Positions 25,222-32,710 of a stretch of DNA of 64,000 bases are shown piece after piece (positions within the stretch are counted from its first letter, which is position 1; every line of letters starts with the position of its first letter). The stretch is from assembly GCA_937959285.1 (NCBI GenBank), contig CALGAR010000064.1, positions 65,569 through 129,568 on the forward strand. Reading direction: 5' to 3'. The notes below the pieces were generated by a model that had not been told where the DNA came from, did no database searches, and saw only the letters and a list, made by a program, of their open reading frames with translations. Source of the stretch: an uncultured Bryobacterales bacterium (GTDB lineage: Bacteria > Acidobacteriota > Terriglobia > Bryobacterales > Bryobacteraceae). A program made the translations under genes and the position numbers.

Positions 25222-25704
25222 ATGGCTGACCCGCAGGTTGAACTTGCCCTCGAGCTGTTCGAGAAGGCCTATCAGTTCCAGATGCAGGGGGACCTTGACC
25301 TGGCGGTGGACCTATATAAGAGGTCGATCGAAGTCTACCCGACTGCCGAGGCCTACACGTTCCTCGGCTGGACCTACCGCTTTCAAGGCAAGATTGACGA
25401 AGCAATTTCAGAGTGCAAGAAAGCGATTGACATCGACCCGAGCTTCGGAAATCCCTACAACGATATCGGCGCGTACCTGATTGAGAAAGGGAAGCTGGAC
25501 GAAGCGATTCCCTGGCTGGAGCAGGCGACCCGAAGCGCCCGCTACGAAGCCTATCATTATCCCTGGTACAACCTCGGCCGTGTTTACATTGGCAAGGAGA
25601 TGTACAGCAAGGCTCGTGCCTGTTTCGAGCAGGCCCTGAAAATTGAGCCGGGTTACGAACCCGCGCGTGAAGCCATCGAGAAGCTCCGCCGCCTGGTGCA
25701 ATAG
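25222..25704 (+). CDS. TPR-repeat protein
   Basis: A 160-residue cytoplasmic protein made almost wholly of three to four tetratricopeptide repeats (for example AEAYTFLGWTYRFQGKIDEA, then YNDIGAYLIEKGKLDEA). I chose ATG 25222 over an upstream TTG at 25186 because the repeats begin directly after it. It is probably an adaptor. It precedes the TonB-dependent receptor gene by about 50 bases and may be co-transcribed. Confidence 0.78.
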   Translation: MADPQVELALELFEKAYQFQMQGDLDLAVDLYKRSIEVYPTAEAYTFLGWTYRFQGKIDEAISECKKAIDIDPSFGNPYNDIGAYLIEKGKLDEAIPWLEQATRSARYEAYHYPWYNLGRVYIGKEMYSKARACFEQALKIEPGYEPAREAIEKLRRLVQ

Positions 25705-25757
25705 AGCAAGCGCAAACCGCTATACTGTTAGCTCTGAAGCACACAATTCTTATAGTT

Positions 25758-27518
25758 TTGCTACTCCCCTGGAGCGGCTTCGGGCAGGAATCCGTGCGCC
25801 GCGACTCAGTCGTGGTGACAGGCACGTATCAGCCTGTACCGCTCGAAGAAGCCGACCGTGCCATCCGGGTTCTGGATGTGCGGGAGTCTGCGCTTCTTTC
25901 GAACACCTTCGTGGATCTGCTCAAGCTCGATCCTTCCCTGGATCTTCGCCAGCGAGCTCCCAATGGCGTCCAATCGGATTTGTCCATTCGGGGAGGCACG
26001 TTCGGCCAAGCGCTGATCCTACTGAACGGAATTCGGCTCAACGATCCGCAGAGCGGTCATCACAATATGGATGTGCCGATCCCCCTCGAAACAATGGATC
26101 GGATTGAAGTGCTGCGAGGAGCAGGTTCTACTTTCCACGGCTCCGATGCAGTTGGAGGAGTGGTGAATTTCATCACCCAGCCGCCGGACCAAACCGAAGT
26201 GCGGCTTCGGACGGCGGTCGGCAACTGGGGAGTGAATCAGCAGCGCGCTTCCGTGACGACAGCGTTCCGGAACGTCACCCAGCAGTGGGCGTTTTCTCGC
26301 GACTTCTCGACGGGATTCCAGCCCAACCGCGACTACCGGAATCTTTCCCTGGCGTCGGTGACCCATGCAAAGACCGGGCTCGGATTTACGGATCTGATCC
26401 TCGCACACAATGACCGGCCCTTCGGCGCTTCCCGGTTCTACGGAAACTTCGAGTCCTGGGAGCGCACCAAAGGGTGGCTGGCTTCCCTGCGGCAGGAGCT
26501 GGGACGGAAGAACGAAGTGTCTGTTGCCTACCGCCGCCACACGGATCTTTTCGTGCTCTACCGTGATCGTCCCGAAATTTTCACAAACCGGCACGTGGCG
26601 GAGAGCTTCGAGGGGATCCTGCGGCGCAAGGAACCCCTCGGCCAAAACGCCCGGCTGAGCTACGGCATGGAGGCTTACGCCGATTCCATCGACAGCAACA
26701 ACCTGGGAAAGCATTCGCGCGTTCGAGGTGCGGGCTATATGGCCCTCGATGTTCGGGCACTCCACCGCTTCTCCTTTACGGCCGGACTCCGGGACGAAGT
26801 TTACTCCCGTTTCCAGCATCAGGTGAGCCCGAGCCTTCATGCCGGCTACTGGCTCAACGGATACATGCGGCTGCGCGGCGGCGTCGGCCGGGCCTTCCGG
26901 CTGCCCAGCTACACGGACCTCTACTACCACGACCCCGCCAACCTGGGATCCCCCGACCTTCGCCCGGAGAAGGCATGGAATTTCGAGGGCGGTCTCGACT
27001 GGCACCTCGGGGGAAGGCTGCGTGGGGAGTTCACCGTGTTCCACCGCCGCGAGCGTGACGGCATTGACTATGTCCGGCTGTCGGACCAGGATATCTGGCG
27101 AGCGACAAACTTCCACCGGCTCATTTTTACAGGTGTTGAAACCTCCATCGGCGCGAGAATTGCGCGCCGCCATACCGTCGACTTCAGCTACACGGCGCTG
27201 CGCGGAGGGGAGGAAGCCCGTGCCGGCATCCTCTCCCAGTACGTGTTCAACTACCCGCAGCACACCGGTGTCGCCTCCTGGCAAGGCAGACTCCCCGGAG
27301 GCATTTCCGCCCGCACGCGCGTGGGCGCCACGCAGCGCTACGCCAGGGATCCCTACGCAGTATGGGATCTGTTCCTCGCCTATAGCGAGGGAAGATGGCA
27401 TCCCTTCTTCCAGCTCACCAACCTGACAGCGACGCGCTACGAAGAGATCAAGGGGCTGGCAATGCCCGGCCGCGGCATTGTCTTCGGCGTCGAGGTACAC
27501 GCGTGGGGAGCAAAGTAG
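25758..27518 (+). CDS. TonB-dependent outer-membrane receptor (BtuB-like)
   Basis: A 586-residue receptor for energised import. The TonB-box-like DSVVVTGTY is followed by the plug domain (LSIRGGTFGQALILLNGIRLND; IEVLRGAGSTFHGSDAVGGVVNFIT) and a barrel ending in an aromatic-rich strand. TTG 25758 gives only a stub of a signal peptide. The frame stays open upstream, and a CTG at 25734 would give KHTILIVLLLPWSGFGQ, a complete signal, so the real start is probably there. Possible cargo: cobalamin, siderophore or oligosaccharide; size favours a BtuB-like receptor. Confidence 0.85.
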   Translation: MLLPWSGFGQESVRRDSVVVTGTYQPVPLEEADRAIRVLDVRESALLSNTFVDLLKLDPSLDLRQRAPNGVQSDLSIRGGTFGQALILLNGIRLNDPQSGHHNMDVPIPLETMDRIEVLRGAGSTFHGSDAVGGVVNFITQPPDQTEVRLRTAVGNWGVNQQRASVTTAFRNVTQQWAFSRDFSTGFQPNRDYRNLSLASVTHAKTGLGFTDLILAHNDRPFGASRFYGNFESWERTKGWLASLRQELGRKNEVSVAYRRHTDLFVLYRDRPEIFTNRHVAESFEGILRRKEPLGQNARLSYGMEAYADSIDSNNLGKHSRVRGAGYMALDVRALHRFSFTAGLRDEVYSRFQHQVSPSLHAGYWLNGYMRLRGGVGRAFRLPSYTDLYYHDPANLGSPDLRPEKAWNFEGGLDWHLGGRLRGEFTVFHRRERDGIDYVRLSDQDIWRATNFHRLIFTGVETSIGARIARRHTVDFSYTALRGGEEARAGILSQYVFNYPQHTGVASWQGRLPGGISARTRVGATQRYARDPYAVWDLFLAYSEGRWHPFFQLTNLTATRYEEIKGLAMPGRGIVFGVEVHAWGAK

Positions 27519-27560
27519 CTTGCGGAGTTAGGGTAGACTGGTGATGATGTAGGTGCCGGT

Positions 27561-29090
27561 TTGTTCATTCGTTGGTTGACCCCCATCCTGCTGCTCTCCG
27601 TAGCGGGTATCGCCCTTGCTCAGCCGCAACAGCAGGGCCAGCTCGACGGCAGTCCGACGGTGTTCAGCGTCCTTGCTGCAATTAACGCCGCCGGTTACGA
27701 CGCGGATCTCACATCTGCCGCCAACCATCCTTTGCGTGCAGCCGTACGGAAACACCTCGCTGCTCAAAACATTCCCGTTCTCCCCGAATTGAAGCGCTTC
27801 TACGAGCAGCACAAGAAGCCGGACCCGGCCGCGGACCTCAGCCAGTACATTTCGTTTGCGCTCTGTGTAAATGGACCTCCCACGTTCGAATACCGGTTCA
27901 AGCCGGGAGACCTCCCTCCCGACGTAGCCGCGCTGAACGGTTTCGAACTGCTCATGGCCCGCTTTCACAAGGAAGCCAAGATCGACGAGCTCTGGCAGCA
28001 AGCGCAGCCAGCCTTCGACGAGGCGATTGCGCGCTATCACGAGCCCGTCACCAGGGCCTTGATGGAGGTGAACGCCTATCTGCGGCACACGGCCATCGGG
28101 TCCGTGGACCGGCGGTTCCAGGTTTATCTGGATTTGCTCGGGGCGCCCAATCAGATTCACAGCAGGAGCTACGCGGGCGATTACTTCATCGTGATCACGC
28201 CCTCGGCGGAACCGCAGATCGATGATATCCGGCATGCCTACCTGCAATACGTCCTCGATCCGCTGGCGCAGAGAAACAGCGCGTTGTGGGAGACCAAGAA
28301 GGGGCTTGCAGACTTCGCACAGCCCGCTCCTTTGCTCGGCGAACACTACAAGAACGATTTCGTACTGCTGGCCAGCGCTTCTCTGGTCCGCGCCGTCGAG
28401 AGCCGTCTCGCGCCGCCGTCGAAACGGCAGGAGATGGTGGCTCAGGCCCTCAGCGAGGGCTTTATCCTGACACCTTATTTTGCTGAGAAGCTCCCGGAGT
28501 ATGAGAAGCAGGAGCAATCGATGCGCCTTTACTACCCGGAATTGGTGAAAGGCGTCGATCTCGCACGGGAGGACAAGCGGCTGGAGGGAGTGCAGTTTGC
28601 GACCGAACGTGCAGCGCGCATTGCAAAACCCGCGCCGACGCCTCCTCAGCAGGAGCCCACGGGCGCCGCGAAAACGCTTGCCGACGCAGAAGATCTGTAC
28701 AGAGCGCGGGATCTGGAAAAGGCAAAGGGAGCCTATCTGCGGGTGCTGCAGGAGGCGGACGAGCGGCGGCTCCATGCAAGCGCATATTATGGATTGGCGA
28801 GGATATCGCTGCTGCAGAACGATCCCGAGTCGGCGCAGCAGCTCTTCGGAAAGGCGCTCCAGTCAGAGCCCGAACCGCAGGTGAAAGCCTGGTGCCTCGT
28901 ATACCTGGCCAGGCTATCGGAAGCTCTGGCGAAAGCGGCGGAGGCGGACGGCCGCTCCGCGGAAACGGATTTGGCGGATGCTGCCCGCTACTATCGGGAA
29001 GCTCTCGGAGTGGAGGGGGCATCGGACGCCGCGCGACAGGCAGCCCAGCAGGGCTTGGGCGCCTTGGAGTCGAAGAAGGCCCGGCCTTAG
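27561..29090 (+). CDS. Secreted protein with C-terminal TPR domain
   Basis: A 509-residue exported protein (TTG start; signal MFIRWLTPILLLSVAGIALAQ). The N-terminal 350 residues show no family I can name; they are predominantly helical and include ALMEVNAYLRHTAIGSVDRRFQVYLDLLG. Residues about 380-505 contain TPR-like helices (AEDLYRARDLEKAKGAYLRVL; YGLARISLLQNDPESAQQLF). It lies between the TonB receptor and another TPR gene. Its role in the envelope is unknown. Confidence 0.65.
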   Translation: MFIRWLTPILLLSVAGIALAQPQQQGQLDGSPTVFSVLAAINAAGYDADLTSAANHPLRAAVRKHLAAQNIPVLPELKRFYEQHKKPDPAADLSQYISFALCVNGPPTFEYRFKPGDLPPDVAALNGFELLMARFHKEAKIDELWQQAQPAFDEAIARYHEPVTRALMEVNAYLRHTAIGSVDRRFQVYLDLLGAPNQIHSRSYAGDYFIVITPSAEPQIDDIRHAYLQYVLDPLAQRNSALWETKKGLADFAQPAPLLGEHYKNDFVLLASASLVRAVESRLAPPSKRQEMVAQALSEGFILTPYFAEKLPEYEKQEQSMRLYYPELVKGVDLAREDKRLEGVQFATERAARIAKPAPTPPQQEPTGAAKTLADAEDLYRARDLEKAKGAYLRVLQEADERRLHASAYYGLARISLLQNDPESAQQLFGKALQSEPEPQVKAWCLVYLARLSEALAKAAEADGRSAETDLADAARYYREALGVEGASDAARQAAQQGLGALESKKARP

Positions 29091-29124
29091 GAAACCGGGC
29101 GAATTCACAGAAGGAGTCATGCAG

Positions 29125-29889
29125 ATGAGATACGGAAGATTCTCAAAGGCCATCATTGGACTCGTAGGCGCAACGGGTCTGTTGTTCGCCCAAGCTCAGC
29201 CTCAACCGAAGTCACAGAAGGAGCTCGAAGCGATCCAGGCCATGTTCCAGGCGCAGGACCCGGATTCGCAGATCAAGGCTGCCCAGAACCTGATTCAGAA
29301 GTTCGCCGACACGGACTTCAAGGGGCTCGCCATGTTCGTCATAGCGAATGCGTATCAGAACAAGAATGATCCCGAAAACACGATCATCTGGGCTGAGCGC
29401 ATGCTCGAAGTCGACAAGACCAGCTACCAGGCCGGCCAGGCAATGCTGATGATTGCGAAGTCACTGGCGATCCGGACGCGCGAGTTCGATCTCGACAAGG
29501 AAGAGAAGCTCGGGCGAGCCGAAAAGCTGGCCAAGGAGGCTCAGGCCGTTTTCGCCAAGGCTCCCAAGCCCCGCCCCGACGTGCCGGACGATCAGTGGGA
29601 AGCTGCGAAGAGGGACGCCACTTCCTTCAGCCATGAAGCCCTTGGGTTAATCGCGCAAGTGCGCAAGAATCACGATGTCGCGATCGCCGAGTTCAAGCAG
29701 GCTGTGGAAATGGCTGCCCAGCCGGACCCTGGCGTGCTGTTCCGTCTGGCGACCTCATACGCAGCCGCGGGTAAGAACGCCGAGGCTCTTGCGACGTTTG
29801 ACAAGGTGCTGGCGATGCCCAACCTGCATCCCACAATCAAATCGCTGGCGGAACAAGAGAAAGCAAAAATTTCTCAAGGCGGGAAGTAG
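29125..29889 (+). CDS. Exported TPR-repeat protein
   Basis: A 254-residue exported protein. The ATG at 29125 has AAGGAG eight bases upstream (29111-29116); an ATG six bases earlier would sit too close. Signal peptide MRYGRFSKAIIGLVGATGLLFAQ. Several TPR-like helices follow (SQIKAAQNLIQKFADTD; DVAIAEFKQAVEMAAQPDP; NAEALATFDKVLAMP). It is 34 bases from the preceding gene and nine from rnc, so part of one operon. It may be a BamD/YbgF-like assembly factor; not proven. Confidence 0.75.
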   Translation: MRYGRFSKAIIGLVGATGLLFAQAQPQPKSQKELEAIQAMFQAQDPDSQIKAAQNLIQKFADTDFKGLAMFVIANAYQNKNDPENTIIWAERMLEVDKTSYQAGQAMLMIAKSLAIRTREFDLDKEEKLGRAEKLAKEAQAVFAKAPKPRPDVPDDQWEAAKRDATSFSHEALGLIAQVRKNHDVAIAEFKQAVEMAAQPDPGVLFRLATSYAAAGKNAEALATFDKVLAMPNLHPTIKSLAEQEKAKISQGGK

Positions 29890-29898
29890 CATCCCTGT

Positions 29899-30642
29899 AT
29901 GAGCGCGGACCTGGAAGGCCTTGAAGCGGTACTCGGCTACAAGTTTCGAGACCGCTGTATTCTTCTCCGCGCTCTCACTCACAAATCCCGCCTCTCCGAG
30001 AAGAACTCTTCCACCGAAGCGGACAATGAGCAACTGGAATTCCTGGGAGACTCGATCCTGGGCTTCCTGGTGAGCGAAGCTCTCGTCCGCACCTACCCCG
30101 GATACCGGGAAGGACGGCTCTCCAAGCTCAAAGCGCATCTGGTGAGCGCTATTCACCTTCACAACATCGCCAATAAGCTGCGCCTCGGCGACTATCTGGT
30201 TCTTGGCCGCAGCGAGGAGATGAGCGGAGGACGAAAGAAGAAGGCTCTCCTCGCCAACGCACTCGAAGCCGTCATCGCTGCGATGTACCTGGATGGGGGC
30301 ATGGAGCCGGCTCGCCGCTTCATAGAGGAACATTTCTTGGAGGAGTTCGATTCCCGCGACGTCGAAGCCGTCCATGTCAAAGACTACAAGAGCGAGCTAC
30401 AGGAGGCAGCGCAGGCCCTGAAGCTGCCCCTGCCTCGATATTCCATCGTGAAGGAGGAGGGCCCGGAACACGCGAAAACCTTCACCGTAGAGGCGCGCAT
30501 TGGGCGCGATCTGGTCCGTCAGGCCGAAGGGCCATCCAAGAAGAGCGCCGGGCAATTGGCTGCGCGCCTGCTGCTCGAAGGGCTCCGCTCATCCATGGGG
30601 CAGCAGTCGAAAGATGCCCCGGATACCCCGACGGAAGGCTGA
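29899..30642 (+). CDS. rnc: Ribonuclease III
   Basis: A 247-residue double-strand-specific endoribonuclease that processes rRNA precursors and structured mRNAs. The signature ERLEFLGDS-type motif appears as EQLEFLGDSILGF near residue 50, with the second acidic cluster in KKKALLANALEAVIAAMYLD. A double-stranded RNA-binding domain fills the C-terminal 80 residues (DYKSELQEAAQAL, then RDLVRQAEGPSKKSAGQLAA). Translation start ATG 29899. Confidence 0.95.
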   Translation: MSADLEGLEAVLGYKFRDRCILLRALTHKSRLSEKNSSTEADNEQLEFLGDSILGFLVSEALVRTYPGYREGRLSKLKAHLVSAIHLHNIANKLRLGDYLVLGRSEEMSGGRKKKALLANALEAVIAAMYLDGGMEPARRFIEEHFLEEFDSRDVEAVHVKDYKSELQEAAQALKLPLPRYSIVKEEGPEHAKTFTVEARIGRDLVRQAEGPSKKSAGQLAARLLLEGLRSSMGQQSKDAPDTPTEG

Positions 30643-30647
30643 ACGCC

Positions 30648-30887
30648 TTACCCGTGGTGCCCTACCGCTGCTTCCTTCCGCTGCAATGGAATTCCGCACC
30701 GTACCAGAGCTGACTCCAGGGCAAATTCCGTCAAGCGCGAAGCGTCGTACTCCACGTGAATCGAATCGAGCGTCGGCGCCAGGCGCACCAAGTGAATCCC
30801 GTACACCGAGTGAGCACGGGCAATCGCATTCATGTCGGCTTCCGTCACCTGCCTCGTGAGGCCGAAGTCCTTTTCAACTTTGGTCAT
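30648..30887 (-). CDS. Small conserved protein with HMA-like fold
   Basis: A 79-residue protein. The ATG at 30887 is preferred over the longer 30905 option. The pattern VYGIHLVRL, then SIHVEYDASRLTEFALESAL and CGIPL, resembles a ferredoxin-like beta-alpha-beta-beta-alpha-beta fold of heavy-metal-associated domains, but the CxxC metal site is missing. It lies five bases past the converging rnc stop, downstream of the TrmJ-like gene. Function unknown. Confidence 0.55.
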   Translation of the reverse strand: MTKVEKDFGLTRQVTEADMNAIARAHSVYGIHLVRLAPTLDSIHVEYDASRLTEFALESALVRCGIPLQRKEAAVGHHG

Positions 30888-30935
30888 CCGGTTACAGAAT
30901 AGCACTTGTCAGCCGTCAGTCCGAGGCGGGGACGG

Positions 30936-31640
30936 CTACGACGGCGTGTTCGCCCGCATTCTCCAGAGCGCCTGCCTCAGCATGCCCTGCCAGGCTTCGA
31001 TGTCGCGTGCCGGCAGGTTCAGACGCCGGACCATCCGGCGGACCTTCTCCCTTGCAGAGCCCGCCGTCAGCGGCTTGATGTAGTCGCATTCCTCCAGCAT
31101 CTCGATCAGCAGAAGCGTGAAGCGTTCCACCTCTGCGGCGGAAGCAGTCTCGACTGGTTCGGGCGCCCGCGCGGCTGCAGCCGAATCACGTAGCAGCTCG
31201 TACAGGCAGACAGCCACGGATTGACCGAGGTTCATCGATTCGTGTTCAGGCCGTGTCGGGATACGCATCAGGAAATGGCAGTGAGCCATATCCTGGTTCG
31301 ACAGGCCGAACTTCTCAGATCCGAACAGCAGAGCCACCGTACCGCCGCCTTCGATATGACGACGAATCTCGCGTCCGCCGTATTCCAGGCGCCGCAGCGG
31401 ATGCTCCAGCCGGCGGTGGCCCAGGGATGTCGTACCGACGACCAGAGTGCAGTCGTGTACTGCATCCGCGACGGAGGAGAACTGGACGGAATCCTGAAGC
31501 ACTTTGGCGGCGCCGACTGCGGAACGAGCCTCCTGATAAGCCACGTCGTACGGGTTAACGACGCGAAGGTGCAGAAAGCCGAAGTTGCTCATGGCGCGCG
31601 CGGCGGCTCCGATATTCAGGGGATTCCTGGGAGCCACCAA
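30936..31640 (-). CDS. TrmJ-like (SpoU/TrmH) RNA 2'-O-methyltransferase
   Basis: A SPOUT-fold enzyme, likely modifying the tRNA anticodon loop (TrmJ methylates position 32). The first segment is VAPRNPLNIGAAARAM; motif 2 is ALLFGSEKFGLSN; motif 3 is MNLGQSVAVCLYELLRD. A C-terminal extension of about 70 residues is TrmJ-like. TTG 31640 cuts off the first beta strand (LRVVLVAP); a CTG at 31670, overlapping the korB stop as CTGA and preceded by GGAAG, would restore it. It follows korB in the same operon. Confidence 0.8.
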   Translation of the reverse strand: MVAPRNPLNIGAAARAMSNFGFLHLRVVNPYDVAYQEARSAVGAAKVLQDSVQFSSVADAVHDCTLVVGTTSLGHRRLEHPLRRLEYGGREIRRHIEGGGTVALLFGSEKFGLSNQDMAHCHFLMRIPTRPEHESMNLGQSVAVCLYELLRDSAAAARAPEPVETASAAEVERFTLLLIEMLEECDYIKPLTAGSAREKVRRMVRRLNLPARDIEAWQGMLRQALWRMRANTPS

Positions 31641-31666
31641 GACGACGCGCAGTTTCGAAGGGTCGG

Positions 31667-32710
31667 TCAGCGCAGTTCTTCCATAATCTGGTCGAGAACC
31701 TCGCGGCTGGGACGTACCCGCTCCTCAGGCAGCGTCGCAAGAGGCTCGTCGACGATGTTCAGTATGTCAGTAAAATTATCGCGCCCGCTGTCCACATAGA
31801 GAATCCCCGTCAGAACTTCCCCGGTCTTCTGAGACTCGTGGAGCATCCGCACTGCTTCGAGCTTGTTCGTCGGGTCATAGTCACGATCCAGTTTTCTGAG
31901 GCGCAGCAGGCTTCCGTCATGAAGTCTCACATCGCGAGCCTCCCCTTCCGGAATCTCCACGTGAATCTCCTCGAAGTGCGGAATAAAGTCGATTTCGTGG
32001 AGGGGCTCCTCGTGATCCTTCATGTACGAATAGCTTTTCGTCGAGCCCTCATGATCGTTGAAGGCCACACAGGGCGAAATTACGTCGACGACGGATAATC
32101 CCTTATGCGCGATGCAGGTTTTCAGGATCGACTGAAGCTGCCTCTTGTCGCCGGAAAAGGACCGCGCGACGAGCGTTGCGCCGAGCTCGATGCCTGCAAG
32201 GCAAACATCGATCGGGGGAAGGTCGTTGACCACGCCCGTCTTCAGCTTCGAGCCCAGATCAGCGGTGGCCGAAAACTGCCCCTTCGTTAAGCCGTAAACA
32301 CCGTTGTTCTCGATCACGTAGATCAACGGGACGTTCCGGCGAAGCATGTGCATGAACTGCCCCAAGCCGATTGAGGCCGTGTCGCCGTCGCCGGAAACCA
32401 CAATGCCCAGCAGGTTCCGATTGGCCAACAGCGCGCCGGTTGCGACGGCGGGAGCCCGTCCGTGCACTGCATTGAAGCCGTGCGCCATGCCGAGGAAGTA
32501 GGCCGGCGACTTGGATGAGCAGCCAATGCCGGAGAACTTGGCTACCGACCAGGGCTCGATGCCCATCTCGTAGAAGCACTCGACGATGCGTTCGGAAATG
32601 GCATTGTGGCCGCATCCGGCGCAAAGCGTGGTCTTGCTCCCCCTGTATTGCAGGACGTCAAGACCGATTCGGTTCACCTTTTTTGGCGGCATAGGAGCAG
32701 TGGTGCTCAT
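31667..32710 (-). CDS. korB: 2-oxoacid:ferredoxin oxidoreductase subunit beta
   Basis: A 347-residue TPP-binding subunit. CAGCGHNAIS (residues about 31-40) supplies cluster/TPP contacts, and GDGDTASIGLGQFMHML is the Mg-TPP motif, followed by NNGVYGLTKGQFSAT. With KorA it oxidises a 2-oxoacid, probably 2-oxoglutarate, with CoA to the acyl-CoA and reduced ferredoxin. It overlaps korA by four bases. The substrate is inferred; the subfamily also contains pyruvate- and branched-chain-specific members. The reverse reaction would fix CO2 in a reductive TCA cycle. Confidence 0.88.
   Translation of the reverse strand: MSTTAPMPPKKVNRIGLDVLQYRGSKTTLCAGCGHNAISERIVECFYEMGIEPWSVAKFSGIGCSSKSPAYFLGMAHGFNAVHGRAPAVATGALLANRNLLGIVVSGDGDTASIGLGQFMHMLRRNVPLIYVIENNGVYGLTKGQFSATADLGSKLKTGVVNDLPPIDVCLAGIELGATLVARSFSGDKRQLQSILKTCIAHKGLSVVDVISPCVAFNDHEGSTKSYSYMKDHEEPLHEIDFIPHFEEIHVEIPEGEARDVRLHDGSLLRLRKLDRDYDPTNKLEAVRMLHESQKTGEVLTGILYVDSGRDNFTDILNIVDEPLATLPEERVRPSREVLDQIMEELR

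Noticed and set aside
26019..27500. 493-codon minus-strand ORF inside the TonB-dependent receptor gene
   Set aside because: It is antisense to a strongly supported gene and arises from high GC at third positions; its translation has no recognisable fold.
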